Of a DNA stretch of 64,000 bases, positions 44,459 through 53,174 are shown piece by piece (the first letter of the stretch is position 1; each line of letters opens with the position of its first letter). A program made the position numbers and the translations under genes. This DNA is from Pseudonocardia sp. 73-21 (GTDB lineage Bacteria; Actinomycetota; Actinomycetes; Mycobacteriales; Pseudonocardiaceae): NCBI RefSeq assembly GCF_001899645.1, contig NZ_MKVV01000083.1, positions 1 through 64,000 on the forward strand, given 5' to 3'. Under the pieces are notes generated by a model. It was given only the letters and a program-made list of their open reading frames with translations. It was not told where the DNA came from and did not search any database.

Positions 44459-45976
44459 ATGACCGCACGCCGCATCATGGGAACCGAGATCGAGTACGGC
44501 ATCTCGGTCCCGGGCGACCCCAGCGCCAACCCGGTGATCACCTCCACCCAGGTGGTGCTGGCCTACGCCGCGTCCCAGGACATCCCGCGCTCGCGGCGCG
44601 CCCGCTGGGACTACGAGGTGGAGTCCCCGCTGCGCGACGCCCGCGGCTTCGATCTCTCCGCGCCCACCATGCACGTCCCGAACGACTCCGAGCTCGACGA
44701 CCTCGGCGCGGCCAACGTCATCCTCACCAACGGTGCCCGGCTCTACGTCGACCACGCCCACCCGGAGTTCTCCAGCCCCGAGGTCACCACCCCGCGCGAC
44801 GCCGTGATCTGGGACAAGGCGGGGGAGCGGGTGATGGAGGAGGCCGCGATGCGCGCCGCCACCGTGCCCGGCGCGCCGCGCATCCAGCTCTACAAGAACA
44901 ACGTCGACGGCAAGGGCGCCAGCTACGGCTCCCACGAGAACTACCTGATGGCGCGGCAGACCACGTTCCCGTCGATCGTCGCCGGGCTCACCCCGTTCTT
45001 CGTCACCCGCCAGGTGGTGTGCGGCGCGGGCCGGGTCGGCATCGGCGCGTCCGGCGACGAGACGGGCTACCAGCTCTCGCAGCGCTCGGACTACATCGAG
45101 GTCGAGGTCGGGCTGGAGACCACGCTCAAGCGCGGCATCATCAACACCCGCGACGAGCCGCATGCCGACGCCGACAAGTACCGCCGCCTGCACGTCATCA
45201 TCGGCGACGCGAACATGAGCGAGTACTCCACGCTGCTCAAGGTCGGCACGGCCGCGCTCGTCCTGGACATGATCGAGAAGGGCGTCCGGTTCGACGAGCT
45301 GCGCATCGCCGAGCCCGTCCGCTCGGTGCACCGGATCAGCCACGACCCGTCGCTCAAGCTCACCGTCGACCTCGCCGACGGCCGCAAGATGACCGGGCTG
45401 GACATCCAGCAGGCCTACTTCGAGAAGGCCAGCAAGCACGTCGAGAACACGATGGGCGCCGACGTCGACGACGCCACCGCCGAGGTCCTGCAGATCTGGG
45501 GCGAGGTGCTCGACGACCTGGCCCGCGACCCGATGAGCACCGCCGACCGGCTCGACTGGACGGCCAAGCTGCGCCTGCTGGAGGGCTACCGCGAGCGCGA
45601 CGGCCTCGCCTGGGATGCACCGCGCCTGCACCTGGTGGACCTGCAGTACACCGACGTCCGGATGGCGAAGGGCCTCTACAACCGCCTCGCCACCCGCGGC
45701 TCGATCAAGCGCCTGGTCACCGAGGAGGAGGTCACCGCCGCGATGCGCACGCCCCCGGAGGACACCCGCGCCTACTTCCGCGGCCGCTGCCTGGAGCGCT
45801 ACCCGACGGAGGTGGCGGCGGCCTCGTGGGATTCGGTGATCTTCGACCTGGGCCGCGAGTCCCTGGTGCGGATCCCGACGCTGGAGCCGCTGCGCGGCAC
45901 CCGCAAGCACGTGGGCGAGCTGATCGACAACTCCCGCACCGCGGAGGAGCTGGTGGAGGCGCTCACCCGGGGCTGA
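44459..45976 (+). CDS. dop: Deamidase/depupylase of Pup
   Basis: 505 residues. [22 protein letters not shown] at the start carries the Glu/Tyr of the ATP site in the Pup-ligase/glutamine-synthetase-like fold; [47 protein letters not shown] and the long Dop-specific insert near residues 45-70 ([28 protein letters not shown]) separate it from PafA. Dop removes Pup from substrates and, in species with Pup-Gln, deamidates it. TAGGCT (44446-44451) 7 nt before ATG indicates a leaderless mRNA. Followed by pup. Confidence 0.97.
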   Translation: MTARRIMGTEIEYGISVPGDPSANPVITSTQVVLAYAASQDIPRSRRARWDYEVESPLRDARGFDLSAPTMHVPNDSELDDLGAANVILTNGARLYVDHAHPEFSSPEVTTPRDAVIWDKAGERVMEEAAMRAATVPGAPRIQLYKNNVDGKGASYGSHENYLMARQTTFPSIVAGLTPFFVTRQVVCGAGRVGIGASGDETGYQLSQRSDYIEVEVGLETTLKRGIINTRDEPHADADKYRRLHVIIGDANMSEYSTLLKVGTAALVLDMIEKGVRFDELRIAEPVRSVHRISHDPSLKLTVDLADGRKMTGLDIQQAYFEKASKHVENTMGADVDDATAEVLQIWGEVLDDLARDPMSTADRLDWTAKLRLLEGYRERDGLAWDAPRLHLVDLQYTDVRMAKGLYNRLATRGSIKRLVTEEEVTAAMRTPPEDTRAYFRGRCLERYPTEVAAASWDSVIFDLGRESLVRIPTLEPLRGTRKHVGELIDNSRTAEELVEALTRG

Positions 45977-46034
45977 GCACACGACGCGCCCACCGGAAAG
46001 GTCCGGACAGCGGGCGTGTCGGCATTTCGCTGGG

Positions 46035-46049
46035 TAGTGTTGAGCTACC
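46035..46049 (+). promoter_or_regulatory. Putative pup-prcBA promoter
   Basis: TAGTGT (46035-46040) matches a -10 box in the 153-nt dop-pup gap; GGTAG and CTACC around it could form a small stem. A leader of about 80 nt would precede pup. Confidence 0.4.
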
Positions 46050-46129
46050 GGACACCGGAAGGCCGCGCGGGCGCCGCGCGGACGTCGGGGCCCAGAACCC
46101 GGAAGATCGGGCGCGAGGAGGAGACACCC

Positions 46130-46327
46130 ATGTCGCAGGAGCAGACCAAGCGTCAGGGCGGCGGAGGCGGCGACGACGACGAGGGCGGCGACGCCGCGGC
46201 GGCCGGCCAGGAGCGTCGCGAGAAGCTCGGCGAGGACGTCGACACGATCCTCGACGAGATCGACGACGTGCTCGAGGAGAACGCCGAGGACTTCGTCCGG
46301 GCGTACGTCCAGAAGGGCGGCGAGTAG
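46130..46327 (+). CDS. pup: Prokaryotic ubiquitin-like protein
   Basis: 65 residues, unstructured and acidic, with a glycine-rich N-terminus ([10 protein letters not shown]) and a coiled-coil helix that binds Mpa ([36 protein letters not shown]). It ends GGE, not GGQ, so it can be ligated to substrate lysines without prior deamidation by Dop. ATG with GAGGAGGAG about 8 nt upstream. First gene of pup-prcB-prcA. Confidence 0.97.
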   Translation: MSQEQTKRQGGGGGDDDEGGDAAAAGQERREKLGEDVDTILDEIDDVLEENAEDFVRAYVQKGGE

Positions 46328-46437
46328 CCTCTCCCCGCCGGCGTCGGCCGGCATCCTCTGCAGCCGGCCCCCGCCGGCTCCGGATCCTCGCTGGACCCGC
46401 ACCACCGCACCCGCACGTGGAGAGGCACGCCCTGACC

Positions 46438-47292
46438 ATGCCGTTCTCGGAGTCCCGCCCGCCCACAGGTCTGGACGCGTACCTCGCTCCCGGCCCGTCC
46501 TCGTTCACCGACTTCGTCACGGCGAACGCGCCGCACCTGCTCCCGGGCCGCGTACCCGAGGGGCTCGCTCCGCGTTCGGGCGACGATCTGGGGGTGCCGC
46601 ACGGCACCACGATCGTCGCGCTCGTGTTCAACGAGGGCGTCGTCATCGCCGGTGACCGCCGTGCCACCTCGGGCAACGTCATCGCCCAGCGCGACATCGA
46701 GAAGATCTTCATCACCGACGGGTACTCGGCGGTGGGCATCGCCGGCTCGGCGGGCATCGCCATCCAGATGGTGCGGCTGTTCACCGTCGACCTCGAGCAC
46801 TACGAGAAGACCGAGGGCGTGCCGCTGTCGCTGGACGGCAAGTCGAACAAACTCGCCGGGATGGTCGCGCAGAACCTGGGCGCCGCCATGCAGGGCTTCG
46901 TGGTGGTGCCGCTGTTCGTCGGCTACGACACCGAGGCCGAGCCGGCCAAGGCCGGTCGCATCGTCACCTACGACGCCACGGGCGGCCGCTACGACGAGTG
47001 GCTCGGCTACCACTCCGTCGGGTCGGGCTCGGTGTTCGCGAAGTCGTCGCTCAAGAAGATCCACAAGACGGACGCCGACCTCGCCACCACCGTGCGCAAC
47101 GCCATCGAGGCGCTCTACGACGCCGCCGACGACGACTCCGCCACCGGCGGGCCGGACCTCACCCGGCGGATCTACCCGGTGGTGGTGTCCATCACCGGGG
47201 CCGAGGGCGCCGTGCGCCGCTCCGAGGAGGAGATCGAGGCCGTCGTCCGCGACGTCGTGGCCCGCCGCACCGAGCACCCCGACGGCGGCTGA
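46438..47292 (+). CDS. prcB: 20S proteasome beta subunit
   Basis: 284 residues. A 56-residue propeptide ends [10 protein letters not shown], so Thr57 becomes the catalytic N-terminal nucleophile after self-cleavage; the lysine-type active site includes [10 protein letters not shown] and the body continues with [38 protein letters not shown] and [13 protein letters not shown]. It is the peptidase ring of the core particle. ATG chosen from the family N-terminus; GGAGAGG is about 14 nt upstream, which is far. Confidence 0.97.
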   Translation: MPFSESRPPTGLDAYLAPGPSSFTDFVTANAPHLLPGRVPEGLAPRSGDDLGVPHGTTIVALVFNEGVVIAGDRRATSGNVIAQRDIEKIFITDGYSAVGIAGSAGIAIQMVRLFTVDLEHYEKTEGVPLSLDGKSNKLAGMVAQNLGAAMQGFVVVPLFVGYDTEAEPAKAGRIVTYDATGGRYDEWLGYHSVGSGSVFAKSSLKKIHKTDADLATTVRNAIEALYDAADDDSATGGPDLTRRIYPVVVSITGAEGAVRRSEEEIEAVVRDVVARRTEHPDGG

Positions 47293-47335
47293 TCCGCATG
47301 CTCCCCGTAGCCCTGACAGTTGAGGAGCTCCTCCC

Positions 47336-48142
47336 GTGACGATGCCGTTCTACTCGTCGGTCGACCAGCTGCTGCGCGACCGCTCCGAGCTCGCCCGCAA
47401 GGGCATCTCCCGCGGTCGCAGCGTCGTGGTGCTGACCTACACCGGCGGGGTGCTGTTCGTCGCCGAGAACCGCTCCAAGGCGCTGCACAAGGTCTCGGAG
47501 ATCTACGACCGCATCGGCTTCGCCGCCGTCGGCCGCTACAACGAGTTCGACAACCTGCGTACCGGCGGCATCCGCATGGCCGACGTGCGCGGCTACTCCT
47601 ACGACCGGCGTGACGTCAGCGGGCAGATGCTCGCGAAGGCCTACGCGCAGGCCCTGGGCACGGCGTTCGTCGAGCAGCAGAAGCCCTACGAGGTGGAGCT
47701 GTGCGTGGCCGAGGTGGGCACCACCGCCGAGGGCGACCAGCTCTACCGCATCACCTACGACGGCTCCATCACCGACGAGCCGCAGTTCGTGGTCATGGGC
47801 GGCACCACCGAACCGATCAGCACGAAGCTCAAGGACACCTACCAGCCCGGCCTGGAGCTGGCCGAGGCGCTCGCGGTGGCCGTCGAGGGCCTGGAGGCGG
47901 CCGCCACGCCGGGCGGCAACGCCACCAACGGCGCCACCGCGTCGCGGGTCCTGGGCGTCAGCGCGCTGGAGGTGGCGGTGCTCGACCGCGCCCGTCCCCG
48001 CCGCACCTTCCGCCGCATCACCGGCCCGGTCCTGCGCGACCTGCTCCCGGAGGAGAACCGCGCGGTGGACGATCCGCCCCCGTCGGCCGAACCGGTGGGC
48101 GGCGACGACACCGCCGCGGGCAGCGCCGCCACCGAGAGCTGA
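47336..48142 (+). CDS. prcA: 20S proteasome alpha subunit
   Basis: 268 residues. [43 protein letters not shown] is the gate-forming N-terminus and first strand; [40 protein letters not shown] and [11 protein letters not shown] follow. It forms the non-catalytic rings that Mpa docks on. The C-terminal 25 residues are a low-complexity tail. GTG start with GAGGAG about 9 nt upstream. A strong hairpin follows at 48150. Confidence 0.97.
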   Translation: MTMPFYSSVDQLLRDRSELARKGISRGRSVVVLTYTGGVLFVAENRSKALHKVSEIYDRIGFAAVGRYNEFDNLRTGGIRMADVRGYSYDRRDVSGQMLAKAYAQALGTAFVEQQKPYEVELCVAEVGTTAEGDQLYRITYDGSITDEPQFVVMGGTTEPISTKLKDTYQPGLELAEALAVAVEGLEAAATPGGNATNGATASRVLGVSALEVAVLDRARPRRTFRRITGPVLRDLLPEENRAVDDPPPSAEPVGGDDTAAGSAATES

Positions 48143-48149
48143 CGGCACC

Positions 48150-48190
48150 GCGCGACGGCCCCGCAGGCACGTCCTGCGGGGCCGTCGCGC
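48150..48190 (+). terminator. prcBA terminator
   Basis: GCGCGACGGCCCCGCAGG (48150-48167) pairs perfectly over 18 bp with its complement at 48173-48190, loop cacgt. It lies just after the prcA stop and is the longest perfect stem in the window. Confidence 0.8.
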
Positions 48191-48198
48191 GTCGTCCG

Positions 48199-48204
48199 TA
48201 TCCT
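48199..48204 (+). promoter_or_regulatory. Putative -10 box for the DGPF/ECF operon
   Basis: TATCCT at 48199-48204 matches TANNNT; the leader of about 95 nt ends with AAGGAGGA, 5 nt before the GTG at 48304. Confidence 0.35.
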
Positions 48205-48303
48205 GTGATGCGGGTCACCGTCGTGGATGTCGAGGAGCGGCGACCGGCTCCGTACTGCTCACGAACGGAGCCCGGCCGGGCTCCGCGTCGCGAAGGAGGA
48301 GTC

Positions 48304-48654
48304 GTGAAGTACCTGTTGATCATCCAGATGAACCCGGTGACCTGGGAGTCGCTGTCCGAGGCCGAACGGGATGAGATCGCCGGGGGCCAGGAGGCGTTCA
48401 TGGAGACGATCACCGCGTCGGGGGAGATGGTCGCCACCCACGCCCTGGCCGACCCGTCGCAGAGCGCGGTGGTCCGCGGTCGCCCGGGCGCGTCCACGGT
48501 GACCGACGGCCCGTTCCTGGAGGCCAAGGAGTACATGGGCGGCTTCTACCTGGTCGACTGCGAGAGCGTCGAACGCGCCCACGAGCTCGCCGCCATGATC
48601 CCGGGCACCCAGCACCTCCCGGTCGAGGTGCGGCCGGTCATCTACTCGGCATGA
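48304..48654 (+). CDS. YciI/DGPF-domain protein, partner of ECF sigma factor
   Basis: 116 residues. KYLLIIQMNPVTWESLSEAERDEI, SAVVRGRPGASTVTDGPFLEAKEYMGGFYLVDCESVERAHELAAMIP and VEVRPVIY are the DGPF/YciI blocks (DGPF visible). These proteins are encoded next to ECF42-type sigma factors and may modulate or be controlled by them. GTG with AAGGAGGA upstream; the stop overlaps the sigma gene's ATG (ATGA). Confidence 0.88.
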   Translation: MKYLLIIQMNPVTWESLSEAERDEIAGGQEAFMETITASGEMVATHALADPSQSAVVRGRPGASTVTDGPFLEAKEYMGGFYLVDCESVERAHELAAMIPGTQHLPVEVRPVIYSA

Positions 48655-49913
48655 GCGGGGACGGGGTGGTCGAGGACCTGCTGCGCCGCAGCGCGCCGCT
48701 GGTCCTCGGCGCCCTGGTCCGCAGGCACGGCCGGTTCGACCTGTGCGAGGACGCGGTCCAGGAGGCGCTGCTCGCCGCCGCGGGCGCGTGGCCGCGGCAC
48801 GGGCTCCCGGCCGAACCGGTCGCGTGGTTGATCGCCGTGGCGGGCCGGAGGCTGATCGACATGCTGCGCAGCGACCACGCCCGCCGCCTGCGCGAGGACA
48901 CCGTCGCCGGGGACCCCTCGGCGCATCGGCTCGCCCCCGCCGCCGACGACGAGCTGCTGCACCCCGCGGTCGACGACACGCTCGAACTGCTGCTCCTGTG
49001 CACCCACCCCGCCCTGTCGGAGCCCAGCCGGATCGCGCTGACGCTCCGGGCGGTCGGTGGGCTCACCACCGCCGAGATCGCCCGGGCGTTCCTCGTGCCC
49101 GAGCCGACGATGGCCCAGCGCATCAGCCGGGCCAAGGCCACGATCGGTGCGGCGGGCGCGTCGTTCACCCGGTCCGACGACGACCGCGACGAGCGGCTCA
49201 CCGCCGCCCTGCACGTCCTGTACGTGGTCTTCACCGAGGGGCACACCGCCACCGCCGGTCCGGCCCTGACCCGGCTCGACCTCACCGCGGAGGCCCTCCG
49301 CCTGACGCGGGAGCTGCACCGGCTCCTCCCGGACGACGGCGAGATCGCCGGTCTGCTCGCGCTGATGCTGCTCGTCGACGCCCGCCGGGAGGCGCGCACC
49401 GGGCCCGACGGGCGGCTGGTGCCGCTGGCCGAGCAGGACCGGCGCCGCTGGGCCCACGACGCGATCGCGGAGGCCGTGGACCTGCTCGAACGCACGCTGT
49501 CCACGGCCGCGCTCGGGCCCTACCAGCTCCAGGCCGCCATCGCCGCCGTGCACGCGGAGGCCGCCGGCGACGCCGACACCGACTGGCGGCAGATCGCCCT
49601 CCTCTACGGCATGCTCGAGCGGCGGTCGGACAACCCGGTGGTCACGCTCAACCGGGCGGTGGCGGTCGGGATGGCCGACGGGCCGGCCCGGGGTCTCGCC
49701 GTCCTCGACTCGGTGGCCGACGACCCCCGCCTGCGCCGTTCCCACCGTCCGGACGCCGTGCGGGCCCACCTGCTCGAACGCCTCGGCGACCACGCCGGGG
49801 CGCGCGAGCACTACCAGCGGGCGGCCCGGGCGGCCCTCAACCAGCCCGAGAAGCGCTACCTGGAGGAGCGCGCGGCCGGCGCGGCCGGGTTCACGGGAGC
49901 TCCCCGAGGGTGA
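48651..49913 (+). CDS. ECF sigma factor, ECF42-type with C-terminal TPR-like domain
   Basis: 420 residues. Sigma region 2 (LCEDAVQEALLAAAGAWPRHGLPAEPVAWLIAVAGRRLIDMLR) and region 4 (LTLRAVGGLTTAEIARAFLVPEPTMAQRISRAKATI) occupy the first 190 residues. The long C-terminal extension has the family stretch NPVVTLNRAVAVGMADGPARGL and repeated helices, which replace an anti-sigma factor in ECF42. Start overlaps the DGPF gene (ATGA). Its 3' end overlaps an epimerase remnant by 23 nt. Confidence 0.9.
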   Translation: MSGDGVVEDLLRRSAPLVLGALVRRHGRFDLCEDAVQEALLAAAGAWPRHGLPAEPVAWLIAVAGRRLIDMLRSDHARRLREDTVAGDPSAHRLAPAADDELLHPAVDDTLELLLLCTHPALSEPSRIALTLRAVGGLTTAEIARAFLVPEPTMAQRISRAKATIGAAGASFTRSDDDRDERLTAALHVLYVVFTEGHTATAGPALTRLDLTAEALRLTRELHRLLPDDGEIAGLLALMLLVDARREARTGPDGRLVPLAEQDRRRWAHDAIAEAVDLLERTLSTAALGPYQLQAAIAAVHAEAAGDADTDWRQIALLYGMLERRSDNPVVTLNRAVAVGMADGPARGLAVLDSVADDPRLRRSHRPDAVRAHLLERLGDHAGAREHYQRAARAALNQPEKRYLEERAAGAAGFTGAPRG

Positions 49914-50110
49914 ACCGGGTGAACGCCCCGCCGACCAGCGGTTCCGGATCGCCGCCGACCTCGCCCGCGAACGTCTCGGCGTCGTCGAGCGGGTGGTAGC
50001 CGAGCGCCTCGCCGACGGCGTCGACGTTGACGTCGAGGATCTCCTCCCACGGCGCCTCCGCCGAGATGCCCCCGAGGTGCACGACGGCGTCGACGCCGGT
50101 GCCGGTGATC
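49891..50110 (-). pseudogene. Remnant of an NAD-dependent epimerase/uronate-dehydrogenase-like gene
   Basis: The frame reads GVDAVVHLGGISAEAPWEEILDVNVD, the conserved segment after the NAD-binding loop of NAD epimerase family proteins, then jumps directly to EALGYHPLDDAETFAGEVGG, which resembles their C-terminus. The catalytic YxxxK region and the first 60 or so residues are absent. It looks like a gene with a large in-frame internal deletion and a lost 5' end, squeezed between the sigma factor and the hydrolase. Confidence 0.65.
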
Positions 50111-50129
50111 GCCGGGTTAGGCTCGGCCG

Positions 50130-50747
50130 GTGGTCGAGCGCCTGTCCCTCAACGCCTCCGACGGGGTGGTGCTCGACGCCGAGCTGGCCGTCCCCGACCA
50201 CCCCGCCACCTCGGGGTTCGTGGTGTGCCACCCGCACCCGCAGTACGGCGGCTCGATGCACACCACCGTCGTCGGGGCGTTGTTCGCCGCCCTGCCCGGC
50301 CACGGCGCCACCTGCCTGCGGTTCAACTTCCGCGGGGTCGGCAAGAGCTCCGGGGAGCACACCGGGGGCGACGCCGAGCGCCTCGACGTGGAGGCCGCGG
50401 TCGCCGCCCTGGCCGAGCGCCTCGACCCCGGTGTGCCGCTGGTGCTGGCCGGCTGGTCGTTCGGCGGTGACATGGCGCTGTCGGTGGCCCCGCCGCGGGT
50501 GACGTCGTGGTTCGGCATCGCCCCGCCGCTGCGCTTCGCCCACGATCTCGACGTGGTGGGCGCCGATCCCCGCCCCGTGCTGCTCGCGCTGGCCGAACGC
50601 GACGAGGTCCGGCCCCCGGCGGAGGTGGTCGCCGCGACGGCGGGCTGGACGAACACCCGGGTCGAGGTGCTGCCCGGTGCGTCGCACTTCTTCACCGGCG
50701 GCACCGCGCGCCTGGTGGAGCTGGCCGCCGGACTCGTTCAGGCGTAG
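50130..50747 (+). CDS. Alpha/beta hydrolase (dienelactone-hydrolase/CocE-like small type)
   Basis: 205 residues. VVCHPHPQYGGSMHTTVV near residue 31, NFRGVGKSSG near 65, nucleophile Ser in LAGWSFGGDMAL near 110, an Asp in ALAERDEVRPP near 152 and His in PGASHFFTG near 182 form the triad; the HPHPQYGG start is typical of the conserved actinobacterial/proteobacterial hydrolase COG2945. GTG at 50130 with TAGGCT (50118-50123) 6 nt upstream, leaderless. Overlaps the convergent VOC gene by 10 nt. Confidence 0.85.
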   Translation: MVERLSLNASDGVVLDAELAVPDHPATSGFVVCHPHPQYGGSMHTTVVGALFAALPGHGATCLRFNFRGVGKSSGEHTGGDAERLDVEAAVAALAERLDPGVPLVLAGWSFGGDMALSVAPPRVTSWFGIAPPLRFAHDLDVVGADPRPVLLALAERDEVRPPAEVVAATAGWTNTRVEVLPGASHFFTGGTARLVELAAGLVQA

Positions 50748-51097
50748 GTGCGCAGTTCCACCCCGTTGCCGTCGGGGTCGGCCAGGTAGATGCCCCGGCC
50801 CTGGCCGCGCGCGCCGGACAGGCTCGTCGGCGCGGGCACCCCGTGCTCGACGGCGACCGCGTCCAGGTCCGCGTCGACGACGAGCGCGAAGTGCGCCAGG
50901 TTCTCCCCGGTGCGCTCGCCGGCCACCACGTCGATGATCGTCTCCGGGCCGACCCGCAGCGACGCGAACGGGACCTCCCCGCGCCGCCAGAGCTCCAGCC
51001 GCTCCACGCCCAGCCCGAGTACGTCGGCGTACCAGGCGATCAGGCGCTCCGCGTCGGGGGAGACGAGCACGATGTGGTCCAGCCCGGTGACACGCAT
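50738..51097 (-). CDS. VOC family protein
   Basis: 119 residues. MRVTGLDHIVLVSPDAERLIAWYADVLGLG and LAHFALVVDADLDAV with YLADPDGNGVELRTY form two VOC modules; His8, the residue in the HFALVV strand and Glu in GVEL are plausible metal ligands, so a metal-dependent lyase or dioxygenase is possible. ATG at 51097; TTGACA (51132-51127) with a 17-bp spacer to TTCCTT and 6 nt to ATG suggests a leaderless promoter. Confidence 0.8.
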   Translation of the reverse strand: MRVTGLDHIVLVSPDAERLIAWYADVLGLGVERLELWRRGEVPFASLRVGPETIIDVVAGERTGENLAHFALVVDADLDAVAVEHGVPAPTSLSGARGQGRGIYLADPDGNGVELRTYA

Positions 51098-51128
51098 GCT
51101 CCCAAGGAAACAGCGCCCGCCCGTGCTG

Positions 51129-51413
51129 TCAACCGATCGCGCTCAGCGCCGTGCGGACCACGAGGAAGCACCCCAGCGCCAGCAGCAGCACCTGCCACCG
51201 CGCCCACGCCCGGTGCCGCACGATCAGCCACACCGGCAGGGCCGCGAGCAGGGCGTGGACCGTCAGCGAACCCGCGACCAGCCCGAACGCCCCCGCCGAC
51301 GGCGGCGGACCGAGCAGCGCGAGGATCAGCGCCAGGCTGGTGGCGGCCCAGACCAGGCACGCGAGAGCGGCGCGGCCGTAGCCGCTGTGCACGACCGGGG
51401 GCGGGTACGTCAT
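51129..51413 (-). CDS. Small membrane protein, unknown function
   Basis: 94 residues with three hydrophobic segments (about 17-36, 40-62, 74-90). No recognised domain. ATG with TAACCT (51425-51420) 6 nt upstream, leaderless. It lies upstream of the VOC gene on the same strand, whose promoter falls in its last codons. Confidence 0.6.
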   Translation of the reverse strand: MTYPPPVVHSGYGRAALACLVWAATSLALILALLGPPPSAGAFGLVAGSLTVHALLAALPVWLIVRHRAWARWQVLLLALGCFLVVRTALSAIG

Positions 51414-51521
51414 CGGCCCAGGTTAGGAACCGCCGGGCCCGCTGTGGGCCGAACGGGGAAACCCCGCAGGACCCGGCGCGAGAGGTGATCGGCTCATGCG
51501 GGCCCGCGACGAGCTGCGGCG

Positions 51522-53072
51522 TCAGACCCGCAGGTAGGGACGGCCGCGACCGGTCCAGCGGTCCTCGTCGCGGCGGTAGACCGGGATCGGCTCCTTCGCC
51601 ACGTGGAACGTGTAGCGGCCCGCGGTCTCGACGACCTCGCCGTCGGTGGCGAGCATCCCGGGCACCGCCAGCTCCACGTCGAGCTCGGCCACCTCCCGCT
51701 GCCCGTAGACCCGGCTGTGCCCGAGCGCCCCGAGCAGCAGGGCCGCGACGGCGCGCAGTCGCGAGTACCGGATGTCGGCGCGCAGCCAGCGCACGTCGAG
51801 CAGCCCGGAGTCCAGCGTCGGGCGCCACGCCGGCACCATCCCGCGCGGGTGGTAGGGCCCGTTGCCGACGAACAGGAACCAGACCTTCGTCCAGCGGCCG
51901 TCGATCTTCACGTCCACGGCCTCGGCGCGGTGCAGCACCACCACCAGCGCGGCGGCGAACGCCGGCCACTTGCCCCACTTCGGCTCCCACTGCTCGCGCA
52001 GCCGGACGAGATCGGGGTAGGAGCCGAGGCTCGCGGTGTTGAGGAAGCAGCGCGTGCGCATCACGTCGGCGCTCTCGGGGTCGGCGCCGTGACCGGGGTG
52101 CACGTCCACCAGCGCGAGGTCGACGGCCACGGCCTGGCCCGCCCCGGACGCGTCGACGGCCTCCTGAAGGTCGTAGACGCCCACGTCGCGGGCGAAGTGG
52201 TTGAGCGTGCCCGTGGGCACCACCACCATGGGCAGCCGGCGCCGTCCGGCCACGGCGGCCGCCGCGGCGACGGTGCCGTCACCGCCGGCCACCCCGATCG
52301 CCAGCGCCGCGTCGCCCGCCGCCTCGACCGCCTCGTCGAGCTGCTCGTCGAGGTCGCGGTCGGGCTCGGCCCGGATCACCACGGCCTCGGGCAGCGCGGC
52401 CTCCAGCTCGTCGGCGGGGTTGTAGTCGGCGTCGCCGGAGCGCTGGTTGGACACCAGCACCAGGCCCCTGCCCCGCGGCAGGTCCGGCACCGTGTCGAGC
52501 GGCCGGGCGCGGGCCTCGTCGACCTCGCGGACGGGCCACCAACGCTGTGTGACCCACGCGATGCCGCTGCCCAGCGCGGCGCCGGCCACGACGTCGGACG
52601 TCCAGTGGACCCCGACGTGCACCCGCGAGTACGCGACGGCCGCCGCGAGCGGCGCCACGACCAGACCCGACCGCGGGCTCTCCATCGCGACGGCCGTGGC
52701 GAACGCGGCGGCCGACGCCGCGTGCCCCGAGGGGAACGACGAGGAACTCGGTGGGTTCGCGATCTTCTGGTAGGCCGGGAGCTCCGACGCGGCCGGGCGC
52801 CGCCGCGGCAGCAGCGGCTTGAGCCCGGCGTTCGCGGCGGCGCTGGCCAGCCCGATCGACAGCAGCCCGCGCATCGCGGCCTTGCGGGTCGTGCCCCGCC
52901 GGGCGGCGAGCAGCGTCGCGACGCCGAACCACAGCAGGCTGTGGTTCGCCGAGTTCGACAGGCTCTTCATGGCCGTGTCGACGTGCGAGGGATGCCACCG
53001 GGAGATCGCCCGGGAGATGGCGCGGTCGGTGTTCCCGACGCGGTCCGTGCTGTTGGCCAACCACCTGATCAC
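51522..53072 (-). CDS. Fused PAP2 phosphatase / diacylglycerol kinase-like protein
   Basis: 516 residues in two parts. The first 190 are a membrane PAP2 phosphatase: KPLLPRRRP, SFPSGHAASAAAF and SRVHVGVHWTSDVVAG are the three phosphatase motifs. From about 205 the DAGK/LCB5 domain begins: GLVLVSNQRSG, GVAGGDGTVAAAA with the GGDGT nucleotide loop near 268 and VVVPTGTLNHFARDVG. The fusion may dephosphorylate and phosphorylate related lipids. GTG with TAGGGT (53084-53079) 6 nt upstream. Divergent from pafA. Confidence 0.9.
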   Translation of the reverse strand: MIRWLANSTDRVGNTDRAISRAISRWHPSHVDTAMKSLSNSANHSLLWFGVATLLAARRGTTRKAAMRGLLSIGLASAAANAGLKPLLPRRRPAASELPAYQKIANPPSSSSFPSGHAASAAAFATAVAMESPRSGLVVAPLAAAVAYSRVHVGVHWTSDVVAGAALGSGIAWVTQRWWPVREVDEARARPLDTVPDLPRGRGLVLVSNQRSGDADYNPADELEAALPEAVVIRAEPDRDLDEQLDEAVEAAGDAALAIGVAGGDGTVAAAAAVAGRRRLPMVVVPTGTLNHFARDVGVYDLQEAVDASGAGQAVAVDLALVDVHPGHGADPESADVMRTRCFLNTASLGSYPDLVRLREQWEPKWGKWPAFAAALVVVLHRAEAVDVKIDGRWTKVWFLFVGNGPYHPRGMVPAWRPTLDSGLLDVRWLRADIRYSRLRAVAALLLGALGHSRVYGQREVAELDVELAVPGMLATDGEVVETAGRYTFHVAKEPIPVYRRDEDRWTGRGRPYLRV

Positions 53073-53174
53073 CCCTGGACCCTACGGGTGAGCGAACCGG
53101 ACAACAGCGCCAGTGTCGCGACCCACTGCCCGAGACATGCCCCACGAGAGCCACTCTCCGCCTACGCTGTGTAG

